Shown piece after piece: positions 1 through 5,498 of a DNA stretch of 6,013 nt. The first letter of the stretch is position 1; every line of letters begins with the position of its first letter. Location: the NCBI GenBank assembly GCA_018714575.1, contig DVNF01000182.1, positions 1 through 6,013 on the forward strand, written 5' to 3'. The stretch comes from Candidatus Stercoripulliclostridium merdigallinarum (GTDB lineage: Bacteria > Bacillota > Clostridia > Christensenellales > DTU072). A program made the translations under genes and the position numbers. Below the pieces are notes generated by a model. It was not told the origin of the DNA, made no database searches, and was given only the letters and a program-made list of their open reading frames with translations.

Positions 1-627
1 TTCTATGACATCGATAAGGGCAAGATTTCGATAGACGGGGTAGATATAACGGAATATTCCCGAAACGACCTTAGATCGTTGTACGGAATGGTTTTGCAGG
101 ACACTTGGCTGTTTAACGGAACCGTTGCGGACAATATCGCCTACGGTAACCCCGGCGCCACGCGCGAAGAAATCATCGAGGCGGCAAAGGAAGCGCATGC
201 CGATCAGTTCATAGTCACGATGGAAAACGGCTATGATACCGAATTGAAAGAGGGCGCAACGAATATTTCCGCAGGACAAAGGCAACTGCTGACGATAGCG
301 CGCGCCATACTGAAAAAGCCGCGTATCATTATTCTGGACGAAGCGACGTCATCGGTAGATACCAGAACGGAAAAATACGTCCAAAGCGCGATGCTTGCCA
401 TGATGAAGGACAAGACCAGCTTTGTTATCGCGCACCGACTGTCTACGATAAAGCACGCCGCAGTCATTCTGGTAATGAACCACGGCGACGTCGTGGAACA
501 AGGCAATCACGAAACTTTGATGGCGAAAAAAGGCTTCTATTACGAGCTGTACAACGCCCAATTTGCAGGAGTTTCCGACGAAAACCGCGACGACGACACC
601 GCCGAGTCCCGGTTTATACAATCGTGA
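1..627 (+). CDS. ABC exporter, C-terminal part of nucleotide-binding domain (5' truncated by window)
   Basis: This is the last 208 codons of an ATP-binding cassette exporter subunit; the reading frame is open from base 1, so the gene starts upstream. Seen directly: a Q-loop (VLQDTWLF, Q at fragment residue 33), the ABC signature in the form ISAGQRQ (89-95), Walker B ending in ILDEA (111-115, catalytic-type Glu at 114), a D-loop SSVD (117-120) and the switch histidine in IAHRLSTI (H145). Walker A and the transmembrane domain lie outside the window. The motif string and the GFYYELYNAQF ending are typical of fused membrane-plus-ATPase (MsbA/LmrA/BmrCD-like) exporters of Firmicutes, which pump drugs, lipids or peptides across the cytoplasmic membrane; the substrate cannot be told. 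All visible ATPase residues are intact. The last 20 residues form an acidic tail rich in D and E. Such exporters often occur as a heterodimer encoded by two adjacent genes, so a partner may lie upstream. TGA stop, followed 39 bases later by a terminator. Confidence 0.95.
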   Translation, partial: FYDIDKGKISIDGVDITEYSRNDLRSLYGMVLQDTWLFNGTVADNIAYGNPGATREEIIEAAKEAHADQFIVTMENGYDTELKEGATNISAGQRQLLTIARAILKKPRIIILDEATSSVDTRTEKYVQSAMLAMMKDKTSFVIAHRLSTIKHAAVILVMNHGDVVEQGNHETLMAKKGFYYELYNAQFAGVSDENRDDDTAESRFIQS

Positions 628-666
628 TCCCGTTCAAACCGGATCGGATAAAACTTATAGAAACTT

Positions 667-691
667 GCCCGTCTTGCGACGGGCATTTTTT
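667..691 (+). terminator. Intrinsic terminator after the ABC exporter gene
   Basis: A perfect 7-bp stem GCCCGTC / GACGGGC (667-673 with 678-684) with the loop TTGC is followed by A and six T. This is a textbook rho-independent terminator 39 bases after the exporter stop codon, and it separates that gene from the next unit. Confidence 0.93.
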
Positions 692-722
692 AAAGCTAAC
701 GCTTTGCGCGGCAGCGTCCGCG
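692..722. repeat. Two small adjacent inverted repeats in the spacer
   Basis: Directly after the terminator lie AAAGC-TAAC-GCTTT (692-705) and CGCGG-CAGCGT-CCGCG (707-722), two 5-bp hairpins in a row. The second is GC-rich. They sit between the exporter terminator and the next promoter, with no conserved gene nearby. They may be chance or a degenerate second structure; no function is claimed. The rest of the 628-801 spacer shows nothing recognisable. Confidence 0.3.
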
Positions 723-801
723 AACGGCTGATAGGAAAAATAAACGCGAAGAAAGCGGCCCACGAACGCAGTTAAACTTTTGGCATAGGGCTATAAGTTT
801 G

Positions 802-830
802 TTGCAATTTAAAGTCGGGTATGATAATAT
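802..830 (+). promoter_or_regulatory. Probable sigma-A promoter for the PRPP synthetase unit
   Basis: A -35 box TTGCAA (802-807), a 17-base spacer and an extended -10 of TGA followed by TAATAT (822-830) can be read. The -10 hexamer matches the consensus at only 4 of 6 positions, but the TG extension would compensate. Alternatives in the same A/T-rich stretch are GATAAT (823-828, spacer 15) and TTTAAA (808-813) with TAGAAT (831-836, spacer 17). Any of these gives a leader of about 25-30 bases. The position before a strong ribosome site and after a terminator supports the call; the exact boxes are uncertain. Confidence 0.65.
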
Positions 831-851
831 TAGAATATACAAGAGAGCTTT

Positions 852-856
852 GGAGG
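852..856 (+). promoter_or_regulatory. Ribosome binding site of the PRPP synthetase gene
   Basis: GGAGG lies 9 bases before the ATG at 866. It fixes this start, and no other in-frame start nearby has comparable support. Confidence 0.85.
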
Positions 857-865
857 ATATAACTC

Positions 866-2020
866 ATGCCTACTTTTTTTACGGAAGTTTTTGAAGACGC
901 CTCTCCCGTTGCACCGCTTGGATTGATCGTTTTAAAAGGCGCCGAAGATCTGGGTAGAAAGATCGATAATTACCTTGTCGAATGGTATAACCGCGACGTC
1001 GGTAACAAAAATCCCAAATTCAAAAAGAAATCTTTTATAATCGATAACCATTGCCCGCGGTTTACGACAGGCGACGCGAAAGGCATAATCGAAGATTCCG
1101 TTCGCGGTTACGATATCTATATTTTGGTAGACGTCGGCAATTATAACTGCACATACCCTATGTTCGGCAGAACCAATTGCATGTCCCCCGACGACCACTA
1201 TGCGGATTTAAAACGCATAATTTCCGCGGCAGGCGGCAAAGCCGAAAGAATTACCGTGATCATGCCGTTATTATACGGCGGCAGACAGCACAGGAGAAAC
1301 TCCAGAGAGTCCTTGGACGGAGCTCAAATGCTACAGGAACTGTACGCTATGGGCGTAAAAGATATTATCACCTTTGACGCGCACGATCCGCGGATCCAAA
1401 ACGCGGTACCGCTGATGGGCTTCGACAACTTCTTCCCGACCTATCAGATCATGAAAGCGCTGTTGATGCAATATCCGAACCTGGAATTGAACGACGAACA
1501 TTTTATGATAGTTTCTCCCGACGAAGGAGCGATGAACAGAAATATTTATTACGCTTCGATTTTGGGAGTCGACCTGGGAATGTTCTATAAACGCCGCGAT
1601 TACACGACGATAGTTAACGGCAGAAACCCGATAGTCGCCCATGAATATATCGGAACTAAGGTAAAAGGCAAAGATATTTTGGTGGCGGACGACATCATAG
1701 CAACCGGCGATTCGGTGCTGAGGTTGTGCCGCGAATTGAAGGAAAAAGGCTGCCAAAAGATATTCCTGACGGCTACTTACGGGCTGTTTACGGAAGGGTT
1801 CGAGAAGTTCGACAAAGCTTACGAAGAAGGCTTGTTTACGGCGGTGATCAGTACCAACTTGACCTATAATTCACCCGACCTGCTGAACAGGAGCTGGTTT
1901 ATATGTGCGGATCTTTCTAAATTCATCAGCTATATCATATCTTCCTGCAACCAAAACAAGTCGGTATCGCCGCTGTTGAACAGCTCAGACAGAATTCACG
2001 AATTGTTGGGTAAGGCATGA
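866..2020 (+). CDS. prs: Ribose-phosphate pyrophosphokinase (PRPP synthetase), long divergent form
   Basis: The predicted cytosolic enzyme transfers pyrophosphate from ATP to ribose 5-phosphate to make PRPP, the precursor of nucleotides, histidine and tryptophan. The 384 residues align in order with the PRPP synthetase family: RFTTGD (65-70, family FSDGE region), SVRGYDIYI (78-86), the flexible loop YGGRQHRRNSRES (137-149, family YGYARQDRKxxSREP), FDAHDPRIQ (170-178, family LDLHxxQIQ), VSPDEGAMNR (217-226), KRR (242-244) and the PRPP loop ADDIIATGDS (274-283). Oddities: it is about 65 residues longer than the usual roughly 315; it has an extra Cys-containing stretch at about 91-108; and the PRPP loop has ATGDS where classical enzymes have DTAGT or DTGGT. 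Catalytic-type Arg and His residues remain, so activity is likely, but kinetics or regulation may differ from the classical enzyme. A second, standard prs gene elsewhere in the genome is possible. It overlaps the next gene by ATGA, implying co-translation. TGA stop. Confidence 0.9.
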   Translation: MPTFFTEVFEDASPVAPLGLIVLKGAEDLGRKIDNYLVEWYNRDVGNKNPKFKKKSFIIDNHCPRFTTGDAKGIIEDSVRGYDIYILVDVGNYNCTYPMFGRTNCMSPDDHYADLKRIISAAGGKAERITVIMPLLYGGRQHRRNSRESLDGAQMLQELYAMGVKDIITFDAHDPRIQNAVPLMGFDNFFPTYQIMKALLMQYPNLELNDEHFMIVSPDEGAMNRNIYYASILGVDLGMFYKRRDYTTIVNGRNPIVAHEYIGTKVKGKDILVADDIIATGDSVLRLCRELKEKGCQKIFLTATYGLFTEGFEKFDKAYEEGLFTAVISTNLTYNSPDLLNRSWFICADLSKFISYIISSCNQNKSVSPLLNSSDRIHELLGKA

Positions 2021-2433
2021 AAAAAGCCGCTTTGACCATACTTCCCGGCGACGACGCGCCGATCAGCTATATCAGGTTAAACGCCGAGTACGGTTATTAC
2101 GGCAAATTTGCGGAGATCCGTTTCACGATCGAAGGCGAAAGACACGTTATCGGTTTAAACAGCGACAAAGTCGCGGTATATAAAGAAACCGTGCTGGACG
2201 AAAAACACGATATAACGCGAGAGGAACTGTATATTCTGAAAAAGTCGGCGCGCAAAGGAACGGTGGTGTATTTTGCCGATTACAAGCTGGAATTGGATCC
2301 GTTCGAATTGCTGATAGAATTTTCGGAAAGCAGCGCAAAGGTCAGGGTGGATTGCAACATCTATCCCAAGGTCGGCGGAAAGGTCCATACCTTCATCGAA
2401 CTCACGCTAAACACGATAGAGGAACAGGAATAA
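2017..2433 (+). CDS. Hypothetical protein coupled to PRPP synthetase
   Basis: I do not recognise this 138-residue protein. Its ATG overlaps the stop of the PRPP synthetase gene (ATGA, 2017-2020), and only a weak ribosome site (GGGTAAGG, 2008-2015) lies close upstream, so translation is probably coupled to the preceding gene. It has no signal peptide and no membrane segment, so it is likely cytosolic. The sequence alternates short hydrophobic and charged stretches in a pattern suggesting mostly beta strands, with a charged middle (about 50-80: VAVYKETVLDEKHDI and onward) and a glutamate-rich C-terminus (TIEEQE). No cysteine cluster, nucleotide-binding loop or DNA-binding helix-turn-helix is evident. 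Being a separate frame that starts exactly at the upstream stop and runs to a hairpin terminator argues that it is a real gene. A role linked to PRPP synthetase is inferred only from the overlap. Confidence 0.8.
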   Translation: MKKAALTILPGDDAPISYIRLNAEYGYYGKFAEIRFTIEGERHVIGLNSDKVAVYKETVLDEKHDITREELYILKKSARKGTVVYFADYKLELDPFELLIEFSESSAKVRVDCNIYPKVGGKVHTFIELTLNTIEEQE

Positions 2434-2483
2434 CGGTCGACATAATTTCACGAATTATCATAAATTCTGTATCTATTGCTACA

Positions 2484-2509
2484 AAAGCGCCTGAAATTTC
2501 GGGCGCTTT
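2484..2509 (+). terminator. Probable terminator after the PRPP synthetase unit
   Basis: An 8-bp perfect stem AAAGCGCC / GGCGCTTT (2484-2491 with 2502-2509) continues inward through a T-G wobble and the self-complementary GAAATTTC. The T-run is short (TTTATCAAT), so termination may be partial. The 5' A-run means the hairpin could also act weakly on the opposite strand. Confidence 0.65.
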
Positions 2510-2539
2510 ATCAATATGATCCGGTCTATTTGCGGCTAG

Positions 2540-2570
2540 GAAAAGCAATAAGAAAAGCAAGATGATTGCT
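2540..2570. repeat. Short direct repeat with an inverted copy
   Basis: GAAAAGCAA occurs at 2540-2548 and again at 2552-2560, 12 bases apart, and ATTGCT (2565-2570) is the reverse complement of AGCAAT (2544-2549). It lies 63-93 bases upstream of the -35 box of the kinase promoter, where an upstream regulator could bind. It is short enough to be chance. Confidence 0.3.
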
Positions 2571-2622
2571 ACTTTGATGCGTAAAGATGTAATAAATATG
2601 TTCTTTTAAATACTTTTTATCG

Positions 2623-2640
2623 TATTGCAATATTGCAATA
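2623..2640. promoter_or_regulatory. Perfect 18-bp palindrome overlapping the -35 box: probable operator
   Basis: TATTGCAATATTGCAATA is identical to its own reverse complement over all 18 bases. It is also two copies of the 8-base palindrome ATTGCAAT sharing a central arrangement, spaced 8 bases apart. The -35 box TTGCAA (2633-2638) is embedded in the right half. This arrangement is what a dimeric repressor site looks like, since a bound protein would block RNA polymerase. No regulator gene is in the window, so the protein is unknown. Confidence 0.7.
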
Positions 2641-2661
2641 GAAACAATAAGGGTGTATAAT
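2633..2661 (+). promoter_or_regulatory. Sigma-A promoter of the kinase/DUF2804 operon
   Basis: TTGCAA (2633-2638), a 17-base spacer and a perfect TATAAT (2656-2661). Transcription would start near 2668, giving a leader of about 32 bases, too short for a riboswitch. The promoter follows the hairpin terminator of the preceding unit, so this block is independently transcribed. Confidence 0.88.
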
Positions 2662-2689
2662 GTTTGTATTGAAAAAGCGTTATTTTTGC

Positions 2690-2694
2690 GGAGG
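2690..2694 (+). promoter_or_regulatory. Ribosome binding site of the kinase gene
   Basis: GGAGG lies 5 bases before the ATG at 2700 and confirms that start. Confidence 0.85.
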
Positions 2695-2699
2695 AAGCA

Positions 2700-4289
2700 A
2701 TGCCTAATTACATAATTACATATGATGTCGGAACTACCGGAGTGAAGACTTGTTTGTTTGACGTCGGAGAAACCATAAAGCTGTTGGACGCGGCGACCAA
2801 AGGCTACGGGTTGTACGTTTTGGAAGGCGGCGGAGCCGAACAGGATCCAAAGGAATGGTGGGCGGCGATGTGCGAAACGACCGCGACTCTGTTAAAAGAT
2901 ACCGGAGTCAAGCCGGAAGAAATTTTGGGAATTTCGTTCTGTTCGCAGATGCAAGGATTGGTGTTGGTAGACAAAGACGGCGAACCCGTCAGGCGCGCTA
3001 TGAGCTACATGGATCAACGTGCCGTTGAGGAGATTAAAAAAGGCATTGCATACGGATTCAAGATCGCGGGAGCGAACATATTCAAACTGTTGAAATCGTT
3101 GTATTATACCGGCGCGGTCGCGGCTTCGGTCAAAGACCCCGTTTGGAAGTACAAATGGGTAGAAGCTCACGAACCCGAAGTTTTTAAGCGTGTCTACAAG
3201 TGGTTGGACGTAAAAGAGTATCTGATAGCCAAATGTACGGGGCGCATGGTAATGACGGGGGATTCCGCATTCGGAACTTTGATGTTGAACGTACATAACG
3301 GACAATGGGCTTGGCCGATAGTCAAAATGTTGGGAGTCAATCCCGATCACTTACCGGAAATCGTCGGATCCACCGATTGCGTGGGCGGTATCACGAAACA
3401 GGCTGCCACGGAATTGGGCTTGGTCGAGGGAATAAAGGTTTTCGGCGGCGGCGGCGACGCCAGCTTGATCGGAGTAGGCGCGGGCGCTACCGGCTTGGGC
3501 GACACACATATATATTCCGGTACTTCCGGATGGGTAGGCACCGTTGTAGATAAATCGATGGTAGACGCTTCCGCCATGATCGCTTCCATAGTTTGCGCGC
3601 AAAAAGGCAAGTTCGTCTATTTTGCCGAGATGGAAACTTCCGGCAAGTGCCTGGAATGGGTAAAGAATCATTTGGCGTTGGACGAGATCGGTATTTATTT
3701 GAACAAAAAGCACATTACCGAAGATTTCGAAACCAAATACACATCGTTATACGATTACATGACCGACGTCGCGGACACGGCGGCGGCAGGCGCGGGCGGA
3801 GTCATATTCACGCCTTGGCTGCACGGAAACCGTTGCCCGTTCGAAGACCCCAAATCGCGCGGAATGTTCTTTAATATCAGCCTTGAAACGGGAAAGACGG
3901 AACTGATCAGAGCCGTTTTAGAGGGCGTATGCTATCATAAACGCTGGATGTTGGAAGCGCAGGACAAAAAGGTAAAGACTTCCGATACGATCCGTTTCGT
4001 AGGCGGCGGAGCGCTAAGCGATTTTACTTCGCAACTGCTGGCAGACATTACCGGCAGAACCATTGAAACGGTAGCCGCTCCTCAAAACGTAGGCGCGGTA
4101 GGCGCCGCGGCGGTGGTAGCCGTAGGCTTAGGAATAATCGATTCGTTGGACGACCTGAAAAAGTTTATTCCCGCAGTCAAAACGTTTGCTCCGCGCGCAG
4201 AATTAAAACCCGTGTACGACAGAAACTTCGAGGTATTCAAATCCTTGTACAAGTGCAACAAAAAAGCTTTTGCGATATTGAATAAATAG
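2700..4289 (+). CDS. FGGY-family carbohydrate kinase (xylulokinase-like, substrate uncertain)
   Basis: This 529-residue cytosolic enzyme should use ATP to phosphorylate a sugar or polyol. Seen in order: the N-terminal phosphate-binding loop YDVGTTGVK (8-16), a substrate-side SQMQG (82-86), MDQR (104-107, equivalent to the family W-x-D-x-R region), GGGGDAS (249-255) with D253 as the expected catalytic base, SGTSGW (273-278), and the C-terminal ATP-binding and FGGY-signature region FVGGGALSDF (433-442) through APQNVGAVGAAA (460-471). All expected catalytic features are present and the length is usual for the family. Xylulokinases usually carry QMHG, whose His contacts substrate; here it is QMQG, so the substrate may not be D-xylulose. 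Other FGGY substrates (ribulose, fuculose, erythritol, glycerol-type polyols) cannot be excluded. It is the first gene of its operon and is followed within 8 bases by a DUF2804 gene. There is no sugar isomerase, aldolase or transporter alongside, which is unusual for a classical pentose operon. TAG stop, whose last bases are part of the next ribosome site. Confidence 0.92.
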   Translation: MPNYIITYDVGTTGVKTCLFDVGETIKLLDAATKGYGLYVLEGGGAEQDPKEWWAAMCETTATLLKDTGVKPEEILGISFCSQMQGLVLVDKDGEPVRRAMSYMDQRAVEEIKKGIAYGFKIAGANIFKLLKSLYYTGAVAASVKDPVWKYKWVEAHEPEVFKRVYKWLDVKEYLIAKCTGRMVMTGDSAFGTLMLNVHNGQWAWPIVKMLGVNPDHLPEIVGSTDCVGGITKQAATELGLVEGIKVFGGGGDASLIGVGAGATGLGDTHIYSGTSGWVGTVVDKSMVDASAMIASIVCAQKGKFVYFAEMETSGKCLEWVKNHLALDEIGIYLNKKHITEDFETKYTSLYDYMTDVADTAAAGAGGVIFTPWLHGNRCPFEDPKSRGMFFNISLETGKTELIRAVLEGVCYHKRWMLEAQDKKVKTSDTIRFVGGGALSDFTSQLLADITGRTIETVAAPQNVGAVGAAAVVAVGLGIIDSLDDLKKFIPAVKTFAPRAELKPVYDRNFEVFKSLYKCNKKAFAILNK

Positions 4290-4293
4290 GAGG
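4288..4293 (+). promoter_or_regulatory. Ribosome binding site overlapping the kinase stop codon
   Basis: AGGAGG shares its first two bases with the kinase TAG stop (4287-4289) and lies 4 bases before the ATG at 4298. It decides that start and indicates coupled translation of the two genes. Confidence 0.85.
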
Positions 4294-4297
4294 AATT

Positions 4298-5329
4298 ATG
4301 CAAAACCGCATCACACGGCGAGCCAAGCTGTTGGACGAAAAAGGCAACCTGAGTTGTCCCGGATACGCCACCGAGTATCTGTTGGATTATGACCGCACCG
4401 ACATAAAGGCGTCGAAATTCCGCATAAAGGAATGGGATTATTACTATGTCGGCAACGACAAGTACGCAATCTGCCTTACGGCTGCCGATATGGGGTATGT
4501 GGGAGCCATAAGCGCGACTTTTATGGATTTCGAGGCGCCTTCGCAAATCACCAAAAGTTCGATAAAGCTGTTCCCCATGGGCTGTTACCATATGCCTAAA
4601 TCTACGCTTTCCGGCGACGTGATAGCGACAAACGGCGGCGTCGAATTTGTGTGTATTTTGGATTCGGGCGTCAGGCATATTTTCGGGAAATATCCGAAAT
4701 TCGGGAATAACGGCGAGGAGCTTTCCTTCGATTTTTACCTTTCGGATACTCCCGAAGAGTGCATGTTTATCGCCACGCCGTTCAAAAAAGACAAGCACTT
4801 TTATTATAATGCGAAAATAAACTGCATGACCGCAAAAGGTCATTTCAAGGTGGGCAACAAAACCTATTCTTTGGACGACGCGTTAGGCACGCTGGATTGG
4901 GGCAGAGGCGTTTGGACTTTCGACAATACTTGGTATTGGGGCAGTTTGCAAACGGTGCTTCCCGACGGTAAGAAGTTCGGATTTAACTTGGGATACGGCT
5001 TCGGAGACACCTCGGCAGCCACAGAAAACATGCTGTTCTATGACGGAAAAGCGCATAAGCTGGAAGACGTCGCTTTTAATATTCCCGGCGACGGCACGGA
5101 CAACGTCGAATATACTAAACCTTGGACGGTAACCTCTTCCGACAACCGCGTCAACTTGGATTTCGAGCCTTTGATAGACAGGTACGAGCCGTTCGATCTG
5201 AAAGTATTTTGTATGATCCCGCACCAAGTTTTCGGGTATTTTTCGGGAACTTGCGTGTTGGACGACGGAACGGAGATTAAGCTGGATAAAGTTTTGGGGT
5301 TTGCCGAGAAAGTCCACAACAAATGGTAA
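4298..5329 (+). CDS. DUF2804-family protein of unknown function
   Basis: The 343-residue product matches the DUF2804 (PF10974) pattern as I recall it. Its diagnostic C-terminal half holds TLDWGRGVW (198-206), WYWGS (212-216), GFNLGYGFGD (228-237) then TENMLFYDGKAHKL (242-255), PWTVTSSDNRVNLDFEPL (275-292), QVFGYFSG (310-317), LDDGTEI (321-327) and GFAEKVHNKW (334-343), the conserved end of the family. The length fits a full-length member. Many aromatic and Gly residues in alternating strand-like runs suggest a beta-rich, possibly calycin/lipocalin-like fold; that is inference. No signal peptide or membrane segment is seen, so it is probably cytosolic. The biochemical role of the family is, to my knowledge, not established. 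Its tight coupling to the sugar kinase (8-base gap, shared promoter and terminator) suggests the two act on the same substrate or pathway. An enzyme such as a hydratase or epimerase-like activity is possible, but nothing in the sequence decides it. Confidence 0.88.
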   Translation: MQNRITRRAKLLDEKGNLSCPGYATEYLLDYDRTDIKASKFRIKEWDYYYVGNDKYAICLTAADMGYVGAISATFMDFEAPSQITKSSIKLFPMGCYHMPKSTLSGDVIATNGGVEFVCILDSGVRHIFGKYPKFGNNGEELSFDFYLSDTPEECMFIATPFKKDKHFYYNAKINCMTAKGHFKVGNKTYSLDDALGTLDWGRGVWTFDNTWYWGSLQTVLPDGKKFGFNLGYGFGDTSAATENMLFYDGKAHKLEDVAFNIPGDGTDNVEYTKPWTVTSSDNRVNLDFEPLIDRYEPFDLKVFCMIPHQVFGYFSGTCVLDDGTEIKLDKVLGFAEKVHNKW

Positions 5330-5371
5330 AAAGCGCGGTAATTCCTAGCCGAAAGCGAAAACTTGTTTTTT

Positions 5372-5401
5372 GCGGCTGCAGTCAGTGCGGCCGCTTTTTT
5401 T
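5372..5401 (+). terminator. Strong intrinsic terminator after the DUF2804 gene
   Basis: A 9-bp stem with one T-G wobble (5372-5380 with 5386-5394), the loop GTCAG and seven T at 5395-5401. It lies 42 bases after the stop codon and cleanly ends the kinase/DUF2804 transcript. Confidence 0.94.
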
Positions 5402-5431
5402 GCCTGGCGCCGATAAAAGAAGGTTTCGATA

Positions 5432-5460
5432 TTGACTTTCTTTTATATATTTATTATAAT
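5432..5460 (+). promoter_or_regulatory. Near-consensus sigma-A promoter of the surface-protein gene
   Basis: TTGACT (5432-5437; 5 of 6 consensus), a 17-base spacer and TATAAT (5455-5460; 6 of 6), with an A/T-rich run between. Transcription would start near 5467, a leader of about 32 bases. Such a promoter implies strong expression unless a regulator blocks it; no clear operator palindrome is seen here. Confidence 0.9.
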
Positions 5461-5498
5461 AAATTAAATCGTGTGCTTGTACGCGTAAAAGGATAACG

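Noticed and set aside
563..775. A 70-codon plus-strand open frame
   Set aside because: It overlaps the end of the ABC gene in another frame and runs through the strong terminator at 667-691. A low-complexity basic product and no ribosome site make it unlikely to be a gene.
1331..1756. A 141-codon minus-strand open frame
   Set aside because: It lies wholly inside the PRPP synthetase gene, opposite its conserved motifs, with no family signal of its own.
2442..2458. Inverted repeat ATAATT-TCACG-AATTAT just after the stop of the 138-residue protein
   Set aside because: It is a weak all-A/T 6-bp stem with no T-run and is likely chance in A/T-rich DNA; the better terminator is at 2484-2509.
2574..2602. 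A second promoter, TTGATG with TATGTT at 17-base spacing
   Set aside because: The -10 matches the consensus at only 4 of 6 positions, and a much better promoter lies about 60 bases downstream, so it was not listed.
2434..2699. Possible riboswitch or small RNA in the spacer before the kinase
   Set aside because: The mapped promoter leaves only about 32 bases of leader, and no conserved aptamer-like structure is visible between the terminator and promoter.
4082..4843. A 253-codon open frame on the minus strand
   Set aside because: It spans the end of the kinase gene, the junction and the first half of the DUF2804 gene, both of which have clear family motifs and ribosome sites. Its translation shows no recognisable domain, so it is an antisense shadow.
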